In this document: piece by piece, positions 30,320-34,395 of the stretch
Layout: each line of letters begins with the position of its first letter
Numbering within the stretch: the first letter of the stretch is position 1
NCBI RefSeq assembly: GCF_020442045.1
Contig: NZ_JAGRLA010000017.1
Location: forward strand, 1 to 34,395
DNA length: 34,395 nt
From: Bauldia sp.
Lineage (GTDB): Bacteria; Pseudomonadota; Alphaproteobacteria; Rhizobiales; Kaistiaceae
Direction: 5' to 3'
Translations under genes and position numbers: made by a program
Notes under the pieces: model-generated
The model's input: only the letters and a program-made list of their open reading frames with translations
Database searches by the model: none
Told to the model about the DNA's origin: nothing

Positions 30320-33120
30320 TGGCCGAGCCTTTCGAGCAGCGCCGGGACATGGACCTGATCGGCCTTGTAGTTCCCGGTCAGGGTGTACATGACGATATTG
30401 ACTCCGGTGCGGAAGGCCATCTCCCGCTGGAGCGGATCCGAGGGTATCGTCGAATAGAGCAGGTCGCCGCTTTCATTCATGGCCCAGGCGGCGGCGAAAT
30501 CATTCTCGGTGATCAGGATCGAGGAAACGCCGTCGCCAGGCTGCGCCGGCCTGTCGGATCGATCCTGGTTGCCGTCGATCGCCTCGACCCATAACGGGCC
30601 GCCGGAATAGCGGCCGGGGAAGTCGTTGAGGAGATAAAAGGCCTTGGTCAGCACGTGGTCGGCCGGAACGGGCTCGAGCGGCGGCACGTCGAGGCTCGCC
30701 AGCATCTCGCGCAGCCGCTCGACCGCCGGCGTGCCGGTGAAGGTATTGAGGTTGCTCGACCTTTCGAGCTGGTCCCGGGTGTCGAAGAGAACCGTGCCGC
30801 CCTGGCGCATATAGGCGTCGACCCGCGCCATCGTCGCCGAAGACGGCAGCGGGCCATCCGGGTCGATCGGCCAGTAGAGAAGCGGAAAGAAGGCCAGTTC
30901 GTCGCGTGACGGGTCGACCCCGACCGGGTTGCCCGGCTCCAGCGCGGTGCGTTCGGCGAGCACCTGAGACAGGCCGAACAGCCCGCTCTCGCTTGCCATG
31001 TCGATGTCGGCGTTGCCGGTGACCACGTAGGCGAGACGGGTCTCGCTGACAGCGTCGATGGCGAACTGGTCGCTTGCCTCGTCGGCAAGGGCAGGCGCGG
31101 CGATCGACGCTGTAACGACGATGATGCCGAGCGCGATCAGGGCCGCCGTGGCGGGCCGGCGTCGGGTTCGGGACAGGGCCCCGTTCAGCCAGAGAACGGC
31201 GAGCGCATCGAGCAGGAACAGGCCGAGAGCCGCCGCGAGCAGCCACGGACGCAGGTCGATCGGGGCCTCGGTCGGGTAGGGCTGGACCGTTGCCGAAGGG
31301 ACCGTGGTCGAATCGAAACGGGCCAAGACCGTGTCCTCGCCGAGAAGGTTCAGGGACCGGAAGCCCTCTTCCGTACCGTAGAGACCGGGCGGATGCTCGG
31401 CATTGGGAATGATTGCCGTCGCGTCTGCGGGAATCGGCCGCGCGTCCGGTCCGGGATTGACGAGGCGGCCGTGTCCGTCCAGCAGCCGGTAGGGGGCGAT
31501 CGTGGCGGTCGCGGTCGGATCGGCCGTGGTCTGCCGGCGGACGGCACTCGAGAAGGCGACGACGCGCCGCAACATCTCGACAAAGGTGCCGGACAGGGGA
31601 AGGTTCGACCAGCTCGTGTCCGCCGTCACGTGGAAGAGCACAAGCCAGCCGCGGCCGGACTGGACCGCGGTCACCAGTGGCGTGCCGTCGCCCAGCGCCG
31701 CCCAGGTGCGATCGGAGAGCGAGCCGTCCGGCTCGGCCAGCACCTGCCGCTTGATCAGAACGTCGTCCGGCACGGTCATGCCTGCGAAGGGGCTGTTTTC
31801 GGCGAAACTCGCCAGCGGCTGCTCTTCCTGCCAGGTCAGGCTGCCGCCGAGCGCGCGGTCGCCTTGCCGGAGACGCACCGGGATCAGCGAGTCGGTGGCC
31901 GCCGCGAGGTGAGGTCCGGCGAAGCGGACGAGGGTGCCGCCGTCGGCCACCCAGGCGGCGACAGTCTGCTCCACGTCTGCCGGCAGCGTGCCGATGTCGG
32001 CCATGACGATGACAGAGGCGCCGGCATCGATCAGCTCGGGAACCGCGACCGCGGCATTCGCGTCGCGCGGCTCCTGGACGTCGGCGAAGGGCTGGACCGC
32101 GCGGGCGATGTAATAGAGTGGCGAGAGCAGTGGCTGCGCCGCGTCGGCCGCCGCGCCCGACAGCAGCCCGACCCGGCGCCGCCGCCAGCGTTCGTCGAGC
32201 AATTGCACGGCGCCAGCCGTCTCAGCGCCGACAATGTCGAGCCGGGCGATGTCGTTGCGCAGCTCGACCGGCAGTTCGATGCTCGCCTCCGTGCCTGTCT
32301 CGCCGGGCGCGAAGGCGAAGGGGAAGTCCCCGATCGACCGGCCCTTGAGGTCGGTGGCGCGAACGAAGCCGGCCGTCGGCGAGGAGGGATCGTCGCGGAT
32401 CACCGGGACGGTCAGCGCCTCCGGGCCGCCGATCGGCGGGGTCAGCGCCATGATCTCGCTGCTGCTGTCGGCATAAACGACCATCGGGCCGTTCACCCAT
32501 TCCGCGAGATAACCGCCGAAGCCCTCGTTGGCGCTGCCGCCGAGCCCGTCCGACAGCCAGGCCACGCCACCGAAGGTGGTGTCGCGGATAACGGCGTCGA
32601 TCGCCGGAATGACTTCGTTGTAGTTGGCTGCGTAGGGGCGGGGCGCGAGGGCCTCCAGCCGGCGCAGGGTCTCCTCGCCATCGGTTGGCGAGAGTTCCTG
32701 GCGGGCGCCATCGGCGGTGGCGAGGAGGGACATGGTGCGCCCGCTGTCCTGGGCGAGGCCGATGATCCGGCGCGCCGTTTCGATCGTCGCGTCCCAATGC
32801 GGGGCCGAGGCCCAGCCATTGTCGACGACGATGAGCAGCGGGCCCGAGCCCGGCGCCTGTTCCATTGCCGGCTTGAAGACCGGACCGGCCAGCGCGACGA
32901 TCAGAGCCGCCGCCATCAGGCAGCGCAGCAGGATCAGCCACCATGGCGTCCGGGCCGGCTGCTCCTCCTTGCGGGTAATTTCGAGCAGTAGTCGGGTCGG
33001 CGGGAAGCTCTCCGTCTTGGGCTTCGGCGGCGTCACCCGCAGCAGGAGCCAGATCAGCGGCAGCGCCAGAAGCGCCAGCAGCACCGGCGCGTAGGAGAAG
33101 GCGAAAGGCAGCGCGCTCAT
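30316..33120 (-). CDS. BatA-like N-terminal / DUF4159 membrane protein
   Basis: This codes for 934 residues. The N-terminal domain (about 1-85) with two membrane helices and PPTRLLLEITRKEE is the BatA/aerotolerance regulator type. A VWA-like region follows (LLIVVDNGWAS); the metal motif is incomplete (DNGWA where DxSxS is usual). Two more membrane helices lie at about 625-680. The C-terminal DUF4159 domain (about 680-934) has AYVVTGNADIDMASESGL, ELAFFPLLYWPID, GGTVLFDTRDQ and the ending NIVMYTLTGNYKADQVH. The start at 33120 (MSALPFAFSYAPVLL) overlaps the DUF58 stop in ATGA, and the stop overlaps the next ATG in the same way. It is a partner of MoxR and DUF58 in an envelope-related system. Confidence 0.9.
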   Translation of the reverse strand: MSALPFAFSYAPVLLALLALPLIWLLLRVTPPKPKTESFPPTRLLLEITRKEEQPARTPWWLILLRCLMAAALIVALAGPVFKPAMEQAPGSGPLLIVVDNGWASAPHWDATIETARRIIGLAQDSGRTMSLLATADGARQELSPTDGEETLRRLEALAPRPYAANYNEVIPAIDAVIRDTTFGGVAWLSDGLGGSANEGFGGYLAEWVNGPMVVYADSSSEIMALTPPIGGPEALTVPVIRDDPSSPTAGFVRATDLKGRSIGDFPFAFAPGETGTEASIELPVELRNDIARLDIVGAETAGAVQLLDERWRRRRVGLLSGAAADAAQPLLSPLYYIARAVQPFADVQEPRDANAAVAVPELIDAGASVIVMADIGTLPADVEQTVAAWVADGGTLVRFAGPHLAAATDSLIPVRLRQGDRALGGSLTWQEEQPLASFAENSPFAGMTVPDDVLIKRQVLAEPDGSLSDRTWAALGDGTPLVTAVQSGRGWLVLFHVTADTSWSNLPLSGTFVEMLRRVVAFSSAVRRQTTADPTATATIAPYRLLDGHGRLVNPGPDARPIPADATAIIPNAEHPPGLYGTEEGFRSLNLLGEDTVLARFDSTTVPSATVQPYPTEAPIDLRPWLLAAALGLFLLDALAVLWLNGALSRTRRRPATAALIALGIIVVTASIAAPALADEASDQFAIDAVSETRLAYVVTGNADIDMASESGLFGLSQVLAERTALEPGNPVGVDPSRDELAFFPLLYWPIDPDGPLPSSATMARVDAYMRQGGTVLFDTRDQLERSSNLNTFTGTPAVERLREMLASLDVPPLEPVPADHVLTKAFYLLNDFPGRYSGGPLWVEAIDGNQDRSDRPAQPGDGVSSILITENDFAAAWAMNESGDLLYSTIPSDPLQREMAFRTGVNIVMYTLTGNYKADQVHVPALLERLGQ

Positions 33121-34040
33121 GCGGCCGTTCCCCAGCTCGCTGCCGCGGCATGGGAGTGGCGGTCGGCGAGCCGCGCATGGATCGAAAGCAGAGGCTCGGT
33201 CGCAGGCCGGTCGGTCCGGTGGATCAGGAAGCTCCAGTCCCGCCGCCTGCAAATCGTCGACAAAGTCTCGCGGAGTGCCGCCAGGCGGTTACGATAGTCC
33301 TGCTGATACTGTTCGGCGCGGCCCACCATGTGGCGGATGCCGGATTCCGGATCGATGAATTCGGTTCGGCCGGTATAGGGGAAGGTCTCCTCTATCGGAT
33401 CGACGACCTGGATGAGGTGCGCGCGGGCGCCGGTCCTGACAATGGCGTCGAGGAACGCCTCGGTCTCGGGCAGGGGGTCGAGGAAATCGCCGATCAGAAC
33501 CGCGTCGGTGAAGCGGCGCAGGACCCGGGTGTCGGGACGGCGGGCTTCGGCGCGGGAAAGGAAGTCGGCGATCCGTTCGGCCGCGTCGCGCGCCAGGATC
33601 GGATCGCTCTCGCCGAGGAGGCCGACCCGCTCGCCCGCGGTTGCCAGCAATTCGGTGAGCGCGAGGAGCAGCACCAGCGCCCGGTCGCGCTTCGAGACAT
33701 CGGCAAGCCGGGACGCAAAGGCCATCGACGCCGAAAGGTCGGCCCAGAGCCAGACCATGTGGGCGGCTTCCCATTCCTTTTCGCGGACATAGTATTGATC
33801 GTCACGGGCCGAACGTCGCCAGTCGATGGTTGCAGCGGCCTCTCCCGGCATGAACGGGCGGAACTGCCAGAATGTTTCGCCGCGACCCGCCACCCGCCGG
33901 CCGTGCCAGCCGGCGATGATCGTGGCCGCGACACGCCGGGCCTCAACAAGCAGGTCCGGGAGCCCGCTCGCGACGCCTTTCGCTTCGGTCAGCGCTCCGC
34001 GGAGGTCACCACCAGGACTGGCCGTCGCGACCGTCGCCAT
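33117..34040 (-). CDS. DUF58 domain protein
   Basis: This codes for 307 residues. The DUF58 signature is FWQFRPFMPGEAAATIDWRRSAR and YYVREKEWE (about 57-90), where a conserved RPF-PG and IDWR-SAR pattern marks the family. A VWA-like fold follows (WLWADLSASMAF, with DLSAS as the metal motif). There are no membrane helices, so it should be cytoplasmic or peripheral. DUF58 proteins are almost always beside MoxR ATPases and are thought to be clients or adaptors. It lies 1 base after the moxR stop and overlaps the next gene by 4 bases. Confidence 0.92.
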   Translation of the reverse strand: MATVATASPGGDLRGALTEAKGVASGLPDLLVEARRVAATIIAGWHGRRVAGRGETFWQFRPFMPGEAAATIDWRRSARDDQYYVREKEWEAAHMVWLWADLSASMAFASRLADVSKRDRALVLLLALTELLATAGERVGLLGESDPILARDAAERIADFLSRAEARRPDTRVLRRFTDAVLIGDFLDPLPETEAFLDAIVRTGARAHLIQVVDPIEETFPYTGRTEFIDPESGIRHMVGRAEQYQQDYRNRLAALRETLSTICRRRDWSFLIHRTDRPATEPLLSIHARLADRHSHAAAASWGTAA

Positions 34041-34041
34041 G

Positions 34042-34395
34042 TCACCCGATCTTCGCCTTCAGGCCGGCGATGACTTCGCTGACGGTCATGCCGTCGGCGC
34101 GAGCCGTGAAGGAAAGCGCCATGCGGTGTTTGAGTACCGGTTCCGCCAGCTCGCTGACGTCGTCGAGCGACGGAGCGTAGCGGCCGTCGATCAGCGCGCG
34201 GGCGCGCACGGCCAGCATCAGCGACTGGCTGGCGCGGGGACCGGGGCCCCAGGCGATCGCGTCATCGAGCTTGGCGTCGCCGCTACCGGGACGGGCAGAA
34301 CGCACCAGGTTGAGGATTGCCTCGACAACGGTTTCGCCGACGGGCATGCCGCGAACCAGGCGCTGGATGGCCTGCACGCCGGCACCGTCAAGCAC
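34042..34395 (-). CDS. MoxR-family AAA ATPase, C-terminal part (5' end outside window)
   Basis: The last 117 codons of the gene are present; it continues past the right edge. The visible part is the C-terminal lid domain: a VVEAILNLVRSARPG segment, WGPGPRASQSLMLAVRARALIDGR, containing the sensor-2 type Arg, and DVSELAEPVLKHRMALSF. The Walker motifs lie outside the window. MoxR ATPases work as chaperones with DUF58 and VWA proteins. It is the first visible gene of the operon and leads into DUF58 after 1 base. Confidence 0.9.
   Translation of the reverse strand: MLDGAGVQAIQRLVRGMPVGETVVEAILNLVRSARPGSGDAKLDDAIAWGPGPRASQSLMLAVRARALIDGRYAPSLDDVSELAEPVLKHRMALSFTARADGMTVSEVIAGLKAKIG

Noticed and set aside
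1..34395. CRISPR array, insertion sequence or prophage genes
   Set aside because: No regularly spaced repeats, transposase, integrase, capsid or terminase sequence was found on either strand.

Overview
The window is high-GC DNA from an alphaproteobacterium, most likely of the order Hyphomicrobiales (Rhizobiales). This is inferred from gene content and codon use; no ribosomal marker is present. Most of it is ordinary chromosome made of short operons. Two places look accessory: the low-GC left end (1-1407) and an islet at about 19.8-22.3 kb.

Left end (1-1407). A complete elongator tRNA-Met(CAU) lies on the minus strand at 1331-1407 behind a near-consensus promoter. The 45 bases of its 3' half are repeated exactly, in the same orientation, at 129-173. 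The roughly 1.2 kb between them holds a small unknown gene (474-737), a gene resembling the DUF6650 family (750-1247), a degenerate inverted tRNA-Met-like copy and several short repeats. There is no integrase. It looks like a cargo remnant of a tRNA-targeting integrative element.

Core and amino-sugar block (1.6-9.5 kb). An exported Cys-tailed protein is followed by glmM, two tandem sulfotransferase paralogues, and then cutC, a SIS-domain deaminase and an amino-sugar kinase on the minus strand. A murQ-like etherase is divergent from the kinase. Together these fit cell-wall amino-sugar synthesis (GlmM) and recycling (MurQ, kinase, deaminase).

Redox and metabolism block (9.5-19.8 kb). One minus-strand operon runs aldo/keto reductase - TerC-like membrane protein - Ldh2-type dehydrogenase. 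It is followed by a glycine-zipper lipoprotein, msrQ without msrP, a small membrane protein, and an O-methyltransferase. Convergent with the methyltransferase is a four-gene operon: quinone oxidoreductase, SDR, sirtuin, and an S-adenosylhomocysteine-hydrolase-like protein with altered active-site residues. A divergent hydratase (FAH/MhpD type) follows.

MarR/redoxin islet (19.8-22.3 kb). A redoxin, a 78-residue protein and an exported protein are divergent from a MarR regulator with a Cys-rich tail. The block is bounded by two direct repeats of about 130 bp: the 3' end of the hydratase gene and a decayed second copy of it. The divergent promoters appear to share one palindromic -35 hexamer, and both carry copies of the same operator motif.

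Right part (22.2-34.4 kb). An unknown 140-aa protein, a HAD phosphatase, a PfkB sugar kinase, a YbaK/EbsC deacylase, a tail-anchored membrane protein, a metallophosphoesterase, a Nudix hydrolase and a GNAT acetyltransferase are followed by a tightly coupled operon: moxR (cut by the window end) - DUF58 - BatA/DUF4159 protein - VWA/GATase-like membrane protein.
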